Positions 26,043 through 34,653 of a DNA stretch of 51,252 nt are shown here, piece after piece (the first letter of the stretch is position 1; every line of letters starts with the position of its first letter). Source of the stretch: Paraburkholderia sp. C35 (GTDB taxonomy: Bacteria > Pseudomonadota > Gammaproteobacteria > Burkholderiales > Burkholderiaceae). The position numbers were made by a program, and so were the translations under genes. The stretch spans positions 1-51,252 of the forward strand of contig NZ_QBUY01000057.1 in assembly GCF_003121405.1 (NCBI RefSeq), written 5' to 3'. The notes under the pieces are model-generated. The model searched no databases, was not told the DNA's origin, and saw only the letters and a list, made by a program, of their open reading frames with translations.

Positions 26043-26342
26043 TTACTTGACTGGCGAAGCCGTGCTCGGCCTTGCCAGCGTATTGTTGACGCCGTATGCG
26101 CTGGTATCAGCGGGCGCCGCACTATTGCCCGTGCCTTGCGCGCCTGAGTTTGGCGAGCTCTTGGCCATGCCACTATCCGAGTTCGTTCCGCCCGGTGTGC
26201 CGTAGTCGCTCGTCGCCGGCTTCGCGGCGGCAGGCGAGACGACGCTCGGCGTCGCAAGCGTGTTGTTCTGCGCATACGCACCGGCCGACACCACGAGTGC
26301 GGCAACCGCTGCGAGCAATGTGCTGGTTGTCTTCTTCATCAT
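26043..26342 (-). CDS. Small exported Asn/Ser/Ala/Pro-rich protein with internal repeat
   Basis: MMKKTTSTLLAAVAALVVSAGAYAQ is a clear signal peptide. The mature 75 residues are low complexity, with NNTLATPSVVSP repeated late in the protein as NNTLARPSTASP, and TSDYGTPGGTN between. No cysteine and no known domain. AGGAGGG 4 nt upstream of the double ATG makes expression likely and sets the start; the second ATG at 26339 is equally possible. Such proteins are common, uncharacterised periplasmic proteins in Burkholderia. Role unknown; loosely structured in the periplasm is inferred. Confidence 0.65.
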   Translation of the reverse strand: MMKKTTSTLLAAVAALVVSAGAYAQNNTLATPSVVSPAAAKPATSDYGTPGGTNSDSGMAKSSPNSGAQGTGNSAAPADTSAYGVNNTLARPSTASPVK

Positions 26343-26844
26343 CTGTCCCTCCTGATTGGACTGAAAATTAGACGCAAAAGGTCTGTTTGTATTTCTTCGT
26401 GGCGCTCTCGTTGCATGCCATGGCTGACGGCGACCGCGCGCGAGATCAAGCGTCAACGCTTTCGCAAATGAAAGGCACTTCATTTAGCTGCGCCGTTCCA
26501 TGCATGCATCAATCACTTCATGCGCCAGGCAAGAAGCCTTCTCGGGTTAATACACTGCGTCGCGGACATTTATTCCCTACGCGCAGCGCGAGATAAAACC
26601 CTTGGCAGCCGATATGAAGTTTAAGAACACCGTCGCTGATAATTAAGTGCATTATTCGCAAGGATGAATTTCGATTTTCGAAGCGACGGGCAACGGCCGC
26701 GCGTAGGCGTTGCGCCTGTCGATTGGCGTGACATGCATGCAGAAGGCTTAAAAAAGCCCTGCAGTCTGGAGGGAATTAATCCGTGCGCAGTGTCGCGGGC
26801 TTTGAAGAATTCAATAGGAACTGGCAGCGTGGCGATTAAAGCGG
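26343..26844. other. 502-bp gap, no gene supported
   Basis: The left end carries the promoter side of the small exported protein gene; the right end the 3' region of the flavoprotein gene. A plus-strand frame from 26664 overlaps the flavoprotein 3' end and has its AAGG directly against the ATG, so it is not called. Composition is more AT-rich than the neighbours. Confidence 0.45.
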
Positions 26845-28518
26845 TCACCGGTTCAGCGCCAGATACTGATGCAACGACTGAACGGCAGCCGCGCCCTCCC
26901 CGACAGCGGCAGCAACCCGCTTCACCGAGCCGCTGCGCACATCGCCCACGGCGAAGATACCGGGCCGGCTCGTCTCCAGATAATGCGGCGGACGCTCCGA
27001 CGACCAATGCGGAATCGCATCGGGACCCGTGAGCACGAAGCCATGTTTGTCGAGCGCGACGCAATCTCCCAGCCAGCCCGTGCTCGGCTGTGCGCCGAGA
27101 AACAGGAATACATGGCGAATCGGTTTCTGCTCGATTGAACCCTGACTATCCCACCTGATCGATTCGAGATGCGCTTCGCCGTCGAGTTCGACAATCTGCG
27201 TACGCGCATGAACACTGATATTCGCCGCTGCGTCGATCCGCCTGATCAGATAGTTCGACATGCTCGCGCTGAGCGCGTCGCCACGAATCACGATATGAAC
27301 GTGACGCGCAAATCCCGACAGAAACACTGCAGCCTGCCCCGCGGAATTTCCGCCGCCCACGATAACCAGTTCCTGACTCGTGCAGAAAGCCGCTTCCATG
27401 TATGTCGCGCTGTAGTAAACGCCACTGCCTTCAAACTCTTCCAGACGCGGCAGCATCGGCTTCCGATAACGCGCACCCGTCGCAACGACGATCGCTTTTG
27501 CAAACACGTGTTCATCATGATTCAGACGCAGGTGGAAGCTGTCCTCTGCCTCGCAGTCGATGCCCAGCACTTCAATAGGCACACCCACTTCCGCACCGAA
27601 TTTACGGCACTGGGACAGCCCACGGCCCGCGAGTGCCTGCCCGGAGATACCCGTCGGAAAGCCAAAGTAGTTTTCGATCTTCGAGCTTGTGCCCGCCTGG
27701 CCGCCTGGCGCTTTGGTATCGAGCACCGCGACACGCAGTCCTTCCGATGCCGCGTACACGGCGGCCGCCAGTCCGCCCGGCCCTGCGCCGACCACCACCA
27801 CGTCGAAGTGCTCGCCGTTCAGCCGGTCGGGACTCAGGCCGACTGCATCGGCAATGGCTCGGTTGGTTGGTTGCTTGAGGACCGTCCCCTGCTGCGTGAT
27901 GATCACGGGAATGTCGGCTTCCGTTGCATCGTAGCGATCCAGCAGCGCCTTCGCTTCTTCGTGCTCGGCGATGTCGAAGTAGGCGAACGGCTGCGCATTG
28001 CGACTCAGAAAATGGCGGACCACCAGCGTGTTCCACGAAGCCGAGCTGCCGACCACGATCAGACCGCCGTGCAGATCCTGCATGAACGCAACGCGCCGCA
28101 GGATAAAAGCGCGCATGATGATTTCGCTCAACGCCGCTTCAGCCACGACGAGTGCGCGCAACGATTCCTCATCGATCACGATGACTTCGCAATCGCTGGT
28201 GGCACGCAATGTCGCCACTGCGCCGCGCCCGGCGAGCGTTCCCACTTCGCCCGTGAACACGCCGGGACCGTGTTCGCCCAGCACGTGGTGTTTGGCTCCC
28301 AGGCCTCGCGATGCCTCGATCGTGCCCGTCACAATCGTGAACATCGGCACGTGCCGCTCGCCTTCCGAAAACAGAATGTCGCCTGCTTTCAGCCGGCGCC
28401 GTTCGCCATATCGTTCCAGCACCGCAAACTGCTTTTCGTTGAGCCGTGGAAAAATCTGATGATGGCGGCTCCCGCCTGCCACCAGGTCTTCGAGACTGGT
28501 CGACGATTTATTGCCCAT
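26845..28518 (-). CDS. cNMP-binding/glutaredoxin-like/thioredoxin-reductase-like fusion flavoprotein
   Basis: A 557-aa protein with three parts. Residues about 24-140 are a Crp/EPAC-like cyclic-nucleotide-binding domain (FSEGERHVPMFTIVTGTIEA; EVGTLAGRGAVATLRA). Residues about 152-226 look like a thioredoxin/glutaredoxin fold (LIVVGSSASWNTLVVRHFL...DIPVIITQQG) without the CxxC. Residues about 238-557 are thioredoxin-reductase-like: FAD motif VVGAGPGGLAAAVYA, NADPH motif VIVGGGNSAGQAAVFL, and GIFAVGDVRSGSVKRVAAAVGEG. The dithiol of true reductases, between the two motifs, is absent (YYSATYM in its place). So electron flow to a thioredoxin by the classical route is unlikely. ATG at 28518 is preferred over a GTG eight codons earlier. 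Ligand and acceptor unknown. Confidence 0.88.
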   Translation of the reverse strand: MGNKSSTSLEDLVAGGSRHHQIFPRLNEKQFAVLERYGERRRLKAGDILFSEGERHVPMFTIVTGTIEASRGLGAKHHVLGEHGPGVFTGEVGTLAGRGAVATLRATSDCEVIVIDEESLRALVVAEAALSEIIMRAFILRRVAFMQDLHGGLIVVGSSASWNTLVVRHFLSRNAQPFAYFDIAEHEEAKALLDRYDATEADIPVIITQQGTVLKQPTNRAIADAVGLSPDRLNGEHFDVVVVGAGPGGLAAAVYAASEGLRVAVLDTKAPGGQAGTSSKIENYFGFPTGISGQALAGRGLSQCRKFGAEVGVPIEVLGIDCEAEDSFHLRLNHDEHVFAKAIVVATGARYRKPMLPRLEEFEGSGVYYSATYMEAAFCTSQELVIVGGGNSAGQAAVFLSGFARHVHIVIRGDALSASMSNYLIRRIDAAANISVHARTQIVELDGEAHLESIRWDSQGSIEQKPIRHVFLFLGAQPSTGWLGDCVALDKHGFVLTGPDAIPHWSSERPPHYLETSRPGIFAVGDVRSGSVKRVAAAVGEGAAAVQSLHQYLALNR

Positions 28519-28740
28519 GGTGCATTCCAGGTGAAGGGACACATGCGGTCCGGCGGCCGGGGTGTCTGCGTACGTTGTGCCTGACAGAAAGGCTATCCGT
28601 AGAGTAGCCGATGTCCGTCGCTCACGACAGCGAAACGGGCGGCGCTCATAGAATCAGGCAAGAACGAAATACTTCCAGGCTAACGTCATGGATTGGAAAA
28701 TTGCGGATGAAGCTATGCGCGAGATGGGATCGCACCGCAG

Positions 28741-29700
28741 TCAGTGCGACGAAACATACAGCGAGTCATTGAACGGTGCCGGGATCGCAAAGCTTTCGCG
28801 CATGCGGCGCGCCTCTGCTGCCGGCGTCAGGCCAAAGAGCCGCTTGAACTCCCGGCTGAACTGCGATGCGCTCCAGTAACCCACTGCGTGGCTCGCCGCT
28901 TCCGCCGTCAGATCCTGGCGCACCATCAACAGGCGAGCCTGATGCAGGCGCGTCGATTTCACGTACTGCATCGGCGACACCTGTGTGATGGCTCTGAAGT
29001 GGCTGTGAAAGCTTGGAACACTCATGCCGGCTTCGTCGGCGAGTTGCGTGACGTCGAGTGGTTCTGCGTAGCTTGCGTGGATCAGCCGCAGCGATCGGCC
29101 AATCCTCCCGAATTGACCGCGCATCGCCAGCGCTTCGCGCATCGCGCTTCCCTGCGCGCCGGTCAGCACGCGGAAATACAGCTCTCGTAGCAGACTCGGG
29201 CCTAACACAGCCGCTTCGAGCGGCCGATGCAACGCTTCGAGAAAACGCAACACGGACGCCTGCATGGCGTCGTCCATCGGCGTCGACATCATGCTTTGCG
29301 GCGCCTGTACGCGCTCCGCTGCGCCTTCGCGGTCGATTTGTTCCGCCAGTTCGGCGGCCACCGTGAAATCGAGGTGCAGATAAAGGGCAAGCAGCGGACG
29401 CTCTTCGGTGGCATCGGTCTCCATGCTGAACGGCACGGGCACGGACACGGCCAGATAGTGCCGCTCGTCGTAGAGATAAAGCTGTTCGCCGAAATACCCC
29501 CGCTTGCGGCCCTGACAGACGATCACGATGCCGGGGTCGTACAGCACGGGAGTACGCGACAACGCCCGATTCGAACGCAGGATGCGCACGCTGGGCAATG
29601 CCGTCAGGTTGTAGCCTTCCTCGGGCGCCAATGCGTGCAGCAGCGAAATCATGCGCTTCTGGGTACGTGAGTGCGGCTCGGGAGAATGCTTCGTGCGCAT
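28741..29700 (-). CDS. AraC-family regulator (AraC_N type)
   Basis: A 319-aa transcription factor. The N-terminal half is the AraC_N arm domain (VRILRSNRALSRTPVLYDPGIVIVCQGRKRGYFG, then YLAVSVPVPF), as in regulators of aldehyde and oxidoreductase genes. Two helix-turn-helices end the protein: PLDVTQLADEAGMSVPSFHSHFRAIT and AASHAVGYWSASQFSREFKRLFG. ATG at 29700 gives the full N-terminus, though no strong ribosome site is seen; an ATG at 29652 is the alternative. The upstream SDR gene on the same strand is the likely target. It is a clear paralogue of the regulator at 47589. Confidence 0.9.
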   Translation of the reverse strand: MRTKHSPEPHSRTQKRMISLLHALAPEEGYNLTALPSVRILRSNRALSRTPVLYDPGIVIVCQGRKRGYFGEQLYLYDERHYLAVSVPVPFSMETDATEERPLLALYLHLDFTVAAELAEQIDREGAAERVQAPQSMMSTPMDDAMQASVLRFLEALHRPLEAAVLGPSLLRELYFRVLTGAQGSAMREALAMRGQFGRIGRSLRLIHASYAEPLDVTQLADEAGMSVPSFHSHFRAITQVSPMQYVKSTRLHQARLLMVRQDLTAEAASHAVGYWSASQFSREFKRLFGLTPAAEARRMRESFAIPAPFNDSLYVSSH

Positions 29701-29816
29701 AGTTTTAGGCAATATCTCGGGTAACAGCCAGCTTACCCTGAAATGCCCAGACACATTCCGCAAGAAGACATGTCGCCCCGACGCACCCGTGTCACACCAC
29801 TCGATGGACTGCCTGC

Positions 29817-30566
29817 TCAGCGAGCCTCTGCAGCCCACGCTTGCGCATCGGCGCCCGCCGGGATACGCATGGGGGACGACGCATCCGTCGCAGCGCGCCA
29901 CACAGCCTCGGCGACATCCTGTGCGTGCGTGACCGGCGAAGACGTGTCCATCATTCCGGACACCACTTTCGCAGCCAGATCGGCGTAGGCCGCGTGATCG
30001 AAGCCCTGCATGCGGCTGCGCGCATTGTCTCCAAAACGTGTGTCGGGCGCGCGGCCCGGCAACACCAGCCGCGCTCGCACGCCAAACTGTTCGAGCTCCA
30101 GTGCCATCGATTCGGTAAATGCATTGACCGCCGCCTTGCTCGCGCGGTAAGCCGCGATCAGCGGAATCGCCCGCAACGTGACGCTCGACGTGACGTTGAC
30201 GACCACGCCGCTCCGGCGCTCGCGGAACTGGGGCAACACCGCCTGCGTCACGGCAATCGTGCCGAAGGTATTGGTCTCGAACAGTTCGCGCACAGTCGCG
30301 AGCGAGACGATCTCGGCCGGCGACGCCGCGCCGAATCCTGCGTTGTTCACCAGCACGTCGATCGGACCAGCGGCTTCGACAGCCTTGCGGATGCTGTCGG
30401 GGTCGGTGACGTCGAGCGCCAGCACGCGCAGATGCGGTGACGGTGGCAGAACGTCGGCGCGTGGCGTGCGCATCGTGGCGACGACTTGCCAGTCGCGCGC
30501 CAAAAAGTAGCGGGCGGTCTCAAGACCGAATCCGGACGAACATCCTGTGATCAGCACGGTTTTCAT
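29817..30566 (-). CDS. SDR-family oxidoreductase
   Basis: A 249-aa classical short-chain dehydrogenase. TVLITGCSSGFGLETARYFL holds the TGxxxGxG cofactor motif at residues 7-14; LDVTDPDS and NNAGFGAAS follow. The catalytic Ser lies in VVNVTSSVT and the YxxxK pair in AAYRASKAAVNAFTE. Substrate unknown; ketone or alcohol is expected. It is divergent from the AraC gene at 30671 (104 bp apart) and stands 116 bp before the AraC gene at 28741, so either could regulate it. ATG at 30566 is favoured over a GTG 10 codons upstream. Confidence 0.92.
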   Translation of the reverse strand: MKTVLITGCSSGFGLETARYFLARDWQVVATMRTPRADVLPPSPHLRVLALDVTDPDSIRKAVEAAGPIDVLVNNAGFGAASPAEIVSLATVRELFETNTFGTIAVTQAVLPQFRERRSGVVVNVTSSVTLRAIPLIAAYRASKAAVNAFTESMALELEQFGVRARLVLPGRAPDTRFGDNARSRMQGFDHAAYADLAAKVVSGMMDTSSPVTHAQDVAEAVWRAATDASSPMRIPAGADAQAWAAEAR

Positions 30567-30670
30567 GGGAGGAACCTTGTATGAGGTGGTTTGCACAGGC
30601 CATACGATAGACCCGGCGAACCATACTCTCTACAATCAAAGATCCGAATTTCATTTGCCAGAGTCCGGAT

Positions 30671-31633
30671 ATGATCGATCCACTCGCTGAAGTCGTGACA
30701 CTGCTGCAGCCGGGCGCCCGCTTCTCGAAACTGGTGCTGGGCGCCAGCCCATGGCGCGTCAGCCGCTCCGATACCGGCCAGCCGTTTTATTGCGTCATTC
30801 TGGAAGGCGCCTGCCGTCTCATGATCGATGGACGCGAGCCCATCGACCTCGCGTCGGGAGATTTCGTGCTGATTCCCGCGGCCTACGGCGTGACGATGAC
30901 CAGCTTCGTGCCGCCACCGCCCGATGTTCAGACACCAGCGCCGAGTGCGCTTGGCAACAATGAATTCAGGCTCGGCGAGCCGAACAACCCCGTCGATTCC
31001 CGCATGATGATCGGCCACTGCAGCTTCGGTTCACCCGATGCCACGCTGCTGCTCTCGTTGCTGCCGGAACTGGTGCACGTGCGCGGCGAAGCGCGGCTCG
31101 CGACCCTCGTGCAACTGGTTCGCGATGAATCACGCGAGCAGCGGCCAGCGCGCGAGGTCGTGCTGTCGCGATTGCTCGAAGTGTTGCTGATCGAAGCGCT
31201 ACGGTCCGCGGCGGAAACGACGGCATCGCCGGGACTGGTGCGCGGCTTGTCCGATTCCCGCCTCGCAGCCGCGATCCGCGGCATGCACGAACATCCCACG
31301 CGCGCATGGACGGTCGCCGATCTCGCGAAGGAATCCGCGCTGTCGCGCTCCACCTTTTTCGAACGCTTCAACCGTGCGCTCGGCCAGGCACCGATGGAAT
31401 ATCTGCTCACGTGGCGCATGGCGCTTGCGAAGGACCTGCTGCGGCGTAACGAGGGCCGCGTCGCCGAAGTGGCACAGCGAGTCGGCTACAGTTCGGCCAG
31501 CACGTTCAGCGTGGCGTTCACGCGGCATGTCGGACGGCCGCCTTCGCAGTACGCGCGCGAGCATGCAGTCCACGCCTTTGCAGAGGCGGCGTTCGGCGAC
31601 ATCGAGCCTACGCCGACGACAAATCGAACATAG
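30671..31633 (+). CDS. AraC-family regulator (cupin_6 type)
   Basis: A 320-aa regulator. The N-terminal cupin_6-like sensor (FYCVILEGACRLMIDGREPIDLASGDFVLIPAAYG, residues about 37-75) is followed by the C-terminal helix-turn-helix pair (AWTVADLAKESALSRSTFFERFNRAL; VAEVAQRVGYSSASTFSVAFTRHVG). Proteins of this group usually control an adjacent oxidoreductase in response to small aldehydes or related compounds. The divergent SDR gene 104 bp away is the natural candidate. The stop is convergent to the hybrid kinase, 31 bp away. Confidence 0.92.
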   Translation: MIDPLAEVVTLLQPGARFSKLVLGASPWRVSRSDTGQPFYCVILEGACRLMIDGREPIDLASGDFVLIPAAYGVTMTSFVPPPPDVQTPAPSALGNNEFRLGEPNNPVDSRMMIGHCSFGSPDATLLLSLLPELVHVRGEARLATLVQLVRDESREQRPAREVVLSRLLEVLLIEALRSAAETTASPGLVRGLSDSRLAAAIRGMHEHPTRAWTVADLAKESALSRSTFFERFNRALGQAPMEYLLTWRMALAKDLLRRNEGRVAEVAQRVGYSSASTFSVAFTRHVGRPPSQYAREHAVHAFAEAAFGDIEPTPTTNRT

Positions 31634-31664
31634 CGCCGCCGCTTCAGCCACATGCACGTCAACA

Positions 31665-34193
31665 TCACTCTTCCATCAGCTGTCGCACGCGCGCAGCGAA
31701 CGCTTCCAGCGCGAACGGCTTGGTCATCACCTGCATGCCAGGTTCCAGGCGAGCGTTGCCGATTACGGAATTCTCCGCGTACCCCGTGATGAACAGCACC
31801 TTCAGATCGGGCCGGACCTGCCGGCCGGCATCGGCCATCTGACGTCCGTTCATCCCGCCAGGAAGACCCACGTCGCTGACCAGCAGATCGATTCTGACGT
31901 TCGACTGCAGGAGCTTCAGCCCTGCACCGCTGTCGGCTGCCTCGATCACGGTGTAGCCGATCTCTTCCAGCACATCGGTGATCAGCATGCGCACGCTCGG
32001 CTCGTCGTCGACCACGAGAACGGTTTCGCCCGCATCCGTGCCCGACATCGATCCATCACCCTGATCTGCCGCCTCACCATCTACGTTGCCGTAATAGCGC
32101 GGCAAATAGATGCACACCGTCGTGCCCTGCCCGACCTCCGAATAGATCCGCACCTGTCCGCCGGACTGCCGCGCGAAACCATAGATCATCGACAGCCCGA
32201 GCCCCGTGCCCATGCCGATCGGCTTGGTGGTGAAGAACGGATCGAATGCCTTGGCGATGATGTCGGGCGTCATGCCCGTTCCCGTGTCGGTCACGCACAA
32301 CGACAGAAACTGGCCTTCAGGCATGTCGTGACTCAATGCGGCGCGATGATCGATCCACTTGTTCGCCGTTTCGATGGTGATTCTTCCGCCGTTGGGCATC
32401 GCATCCCTGGCGTTGATGCAGAGGTTGAGAAGCGCGTTTTCGAGCTGGCCGGCATCGACCAGCGCAGGCCAGAGACCGGTCGCGCCGACGGCCTCCACGG
32501 AGATGCCCGGCCCGACCGTGCGCTGGATCATGTCCGTCATGCCGTTCACGAGCGTATTGACGTCGGTCGGACGCGGATCGAGCGTCTGCCGGCGGGAGAA
32601 CGCCAGCAGCCTGTGCGTCAGCGCCGCAGCGCGACGCACCGCGCCCTGCGCCGCAACGACGTATTTGTCGACGTCGGCAAGCCGTCCCTGGCTCAGCCGG
32701 ATGCCGAGCAATTGCAGCGAGCCGGAAATCCCTGCCAGCAGATTGTTGAAGTCGTGCGCGAGGCCGCCCGTCAGCTGACCGACGGCTTCCATCTTCTGCG
32801 ACTGCCGGAGTTGTTCCTCAGCTCGCATCAGTTCCGCGCTGCGCTCGGCCACCCGTTGCTCCAGCGTCGCCGTCAGCGCGCGCAGCGACGTGGCGGCGCG
32901 GTCGCGTTCCTCTTCGACCGCACGCCGCTTGTCGATGTCGAGCAGCACGCCGGGGAAGCTCAGCGGTGTGCCGTCCGGCGCGTGGACCACGCGCCCGTTC
33001 GCCTCGATCCAGTAATAGCGCCCATCGGCGCGCCGCACCCGGTATTGATGCGCGTATGGACCACCGTCCTTGACGACCCGCTCGATCGCGGCGGCCAGAC
33101 CTCGTCGGTCATCGGGATGCACGGTCGCCACCACCTGCGTGAGACTCAGCCCGTCCCGGCCGAGTGCAGGGTCCAGCCCGAAGGAAGACGCGAACGCTTC
33201 ATCGACGGTGAAGCGGTCATTCGGGAGATCCCAGAACCAGGTGCCGATGATCGCCCCTGCGGCGAGGGCCAGTTGCACGCGCTCGATATTCTGCCGCGCG
33301 ACCGCTTCACTGGCGCGCAGCGCCTCTTCGGCCTGCTTGCGGGCTTCGATGTCGCGAAACAGCACCGACACACGGCGCAGGCTTTGCGGCTCGACCCGCG
33401 CAGCCGAGACTTCGATGTGGCGGCCAGCCGTCAGAAAATAGCGTTCGAAGCGGGCCGGTATGCCCGTGCGCAGCACTTCGCCGTAGAGTTCGAGCCATCG
33501 GTCGGCCTCGGTGGGATCGATGTCCCGCAGCGTCTTGCCGACGACGTTCGCAATGCCCGTGTGCCGTTCATAGCCTGAATTGGCCTCGACGTGAACATAA
33601 TCGCTGAGCGGTCCATGCGGGCCGTCGAAGAACTCGATGATGCAGAAGCCATCGTCGATTGCATTGAAGAGCGCCCGGTAGCGCGCCCCTTCGATCTCCT
33701 CTGCCTTCGCGGCGCGGCGCTTGTCCAGCTCCGTCATGACCTGACGCGCGAGCACCCGTAGCGCCTGCTCCTGGACTTCATCGAGTTGCCGCGGCTGGTC
33801 ATCGAGCACGCACAACACGCCGATCGGCAGGCCTTCCTCTGTTTTCAGCGCTGCGCCAGCGTAGAACCGCAGAGGCCGCTCGCCGCCGGCATTCGACATG
33901 CCGCTCAAGCGATCGTCCCTATCTGCATCGCGGATCTGGACGGAATCACCCTGCTCCAGCGTCTTCGCAAAGAACGCGGCGTCAGGCAGCCACTCCGCCG
34001 CATCGAGTCCCACCAGCGACTTCACGAACAGCTGGCTGCTCCCGATAAAGCTCACCATTGCAACGGGCGTCCCGCACAGCGCCGCCGCAAGCTTCGTCAG
34101 TTCGTCGAATGCCGCGTCGCGGGTCGCGTCGAGCAACGCGTAGCGCTCGAGCGCAGTAACGCGCCGGTTTTCGAAATCAGGACCATGGTTCAT
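31665..34193 (-). CDS. Hybrid sensor histidine kinase (GAF-PAS-PAS-HisKA-HATPase-REC)
   Basis: An 842-aa cytoplasmic kinase with no transmembrane helix. Residues about 20-155 are a GAF domain; about 168-290 and 305-430 are PAS domains. The HisKA phospho-acceptor is His480 in GGLAHDFNNLLAG. The ATPase has NLCINARDAMP (590-600), DTGTGMTP (636-643) and GMGTGLGLSMIYGF (660-673). The C-terminal receiver has VLVVDDEP (726-732) and the acceptor Asp774 in LLVSDVGLPGG, with Lys in VMTKPF. No separate response regulator is adjacent, so the receiver may pass phosphate to a distant partner or modulate the kinase. The HDFNN box and the fused receiver place it in the class that often responds to redox or light cues; the signal is unknown. 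Confidence 0.93.
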   Translation of the reverse strand: MNHGPDFENRRVTALERYALLDATRDAAFDELTKLAAALCGTPVAMVSFIGSSQLFVKSLVGLDAAEWLPDAAFFAKTLEQGDSVQIRDADRDDRLSGMSNAGGERPLRFYAGAALKTEEGLPIGVLCVLDDQPRQLDEVQEQALRVLARQVMTELDKRRAAKAEEIEGARYRALFNAIDDGFCIIEFFDGPHGPLSDYVHVEANSGYERHTGIANVVGKTLRDIDPTEADRWLELYGEVLRTGIPARFERYFLTAGRHIEVSAARVEPQSLRRVSVLFRDIEARKQAEEALRASEAVARQNIERVQLALAAGAIIGTWFWDLPNDRFTVDEAFASSFGLDPALGRDGLSLTQVVATVHPDDRRGLAAAIERVVKDGGPYAHQYRVRRADGRYYWIEANGRVVHAPDGTPLSFPGVLLDIDKRRAVEEERDRAATSLRALTATLEQRVAERSAELMRAEEQLRQSQKMEAVGQLTGGLAHDFNNLLAGISGSLQLLGIRLSQGRLADVDKYVVAAQGAVRRAAALTHRLLAFSRRQTLDPRPTDVNTLVNGMTDMIQRTVGPGISVEAVGATGLWPALVDAGQLENALLNLCINARDAMPNGGRITIETANKWIDHRAALSHDMPEGQFLSLCVTDTGTGMTPDIIAKAFDPFFTTKPIGMGTGLGLSMIYGFARQSGGQVRIYSEVGQGTTVCIYLPRYYGNVDGEAADQGDGSMSGTDAGETVLVVDDEPSVRMLITDVLEEIGYTVIEAADSGAGLKLLQSNVRIDLLVSDVGLPGGMNGRQMADAGRQVRPDLKVLFITGYAENSVIGNARLEPGMQVMTKPFALEAFAARVRQLMEE

Positions 34194-34653
34194 GTGATGC
34201 GTTTCGCGTCCGTCTGGCTGTGGCGGGAATGTTTCACATCATAGCTGGCGTTGTGCAGCGCACGCGTGCGTCCGATCACGCGGCTGCCGTCTGGCCGCGC
34301 CGCTTCGACGCGTGAAGCCGGTTGCACGGCGGATCACACATATTTGCCCTGGTTGCTTCGTGATGGGGTTCTGTGCCGAAATGCGCATGGGAAACGTCGC
34401 GAATGGTCAAGACCGGGCGAAATTGAACACCTATAGTCACCCCCAAGGTTAGCCCGGTGATCACTTCAGCGTTACCCGTTCGGAGCGGTCGATTTACCCC
34501 ATGTCTATCGAGGAGAAAAGATCCGACGCCATAGATGCGCCACATAAACCGCGGACCTGCTGCTGCCCAGACGCGCGAAGCGCGAAAACCGGACAAGCCA
34601 GCGGGCATACGCGTCACAGCAGTGACCTCACGCTTGCCGACAAAGGAAAACCT
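34194..34653. other. 460-bp gap upstream of the binding-protein gene
   Basis: It holds the promoters of the hybrid kinase (minus) and of the binding protein (plus). The binding-protein frame stays open upstream to 34501, but lacks family sequence there. No other feature is clear. Confidence 0.45.

Noticed and set aside
26664..27032. 122-codon plus-strand frame downstream of the flavoprotein
   Set aside because: Overlaps the flavoprotein 3' end, AAGG touches the ATG, and the second half is Arg/Pro shadow.
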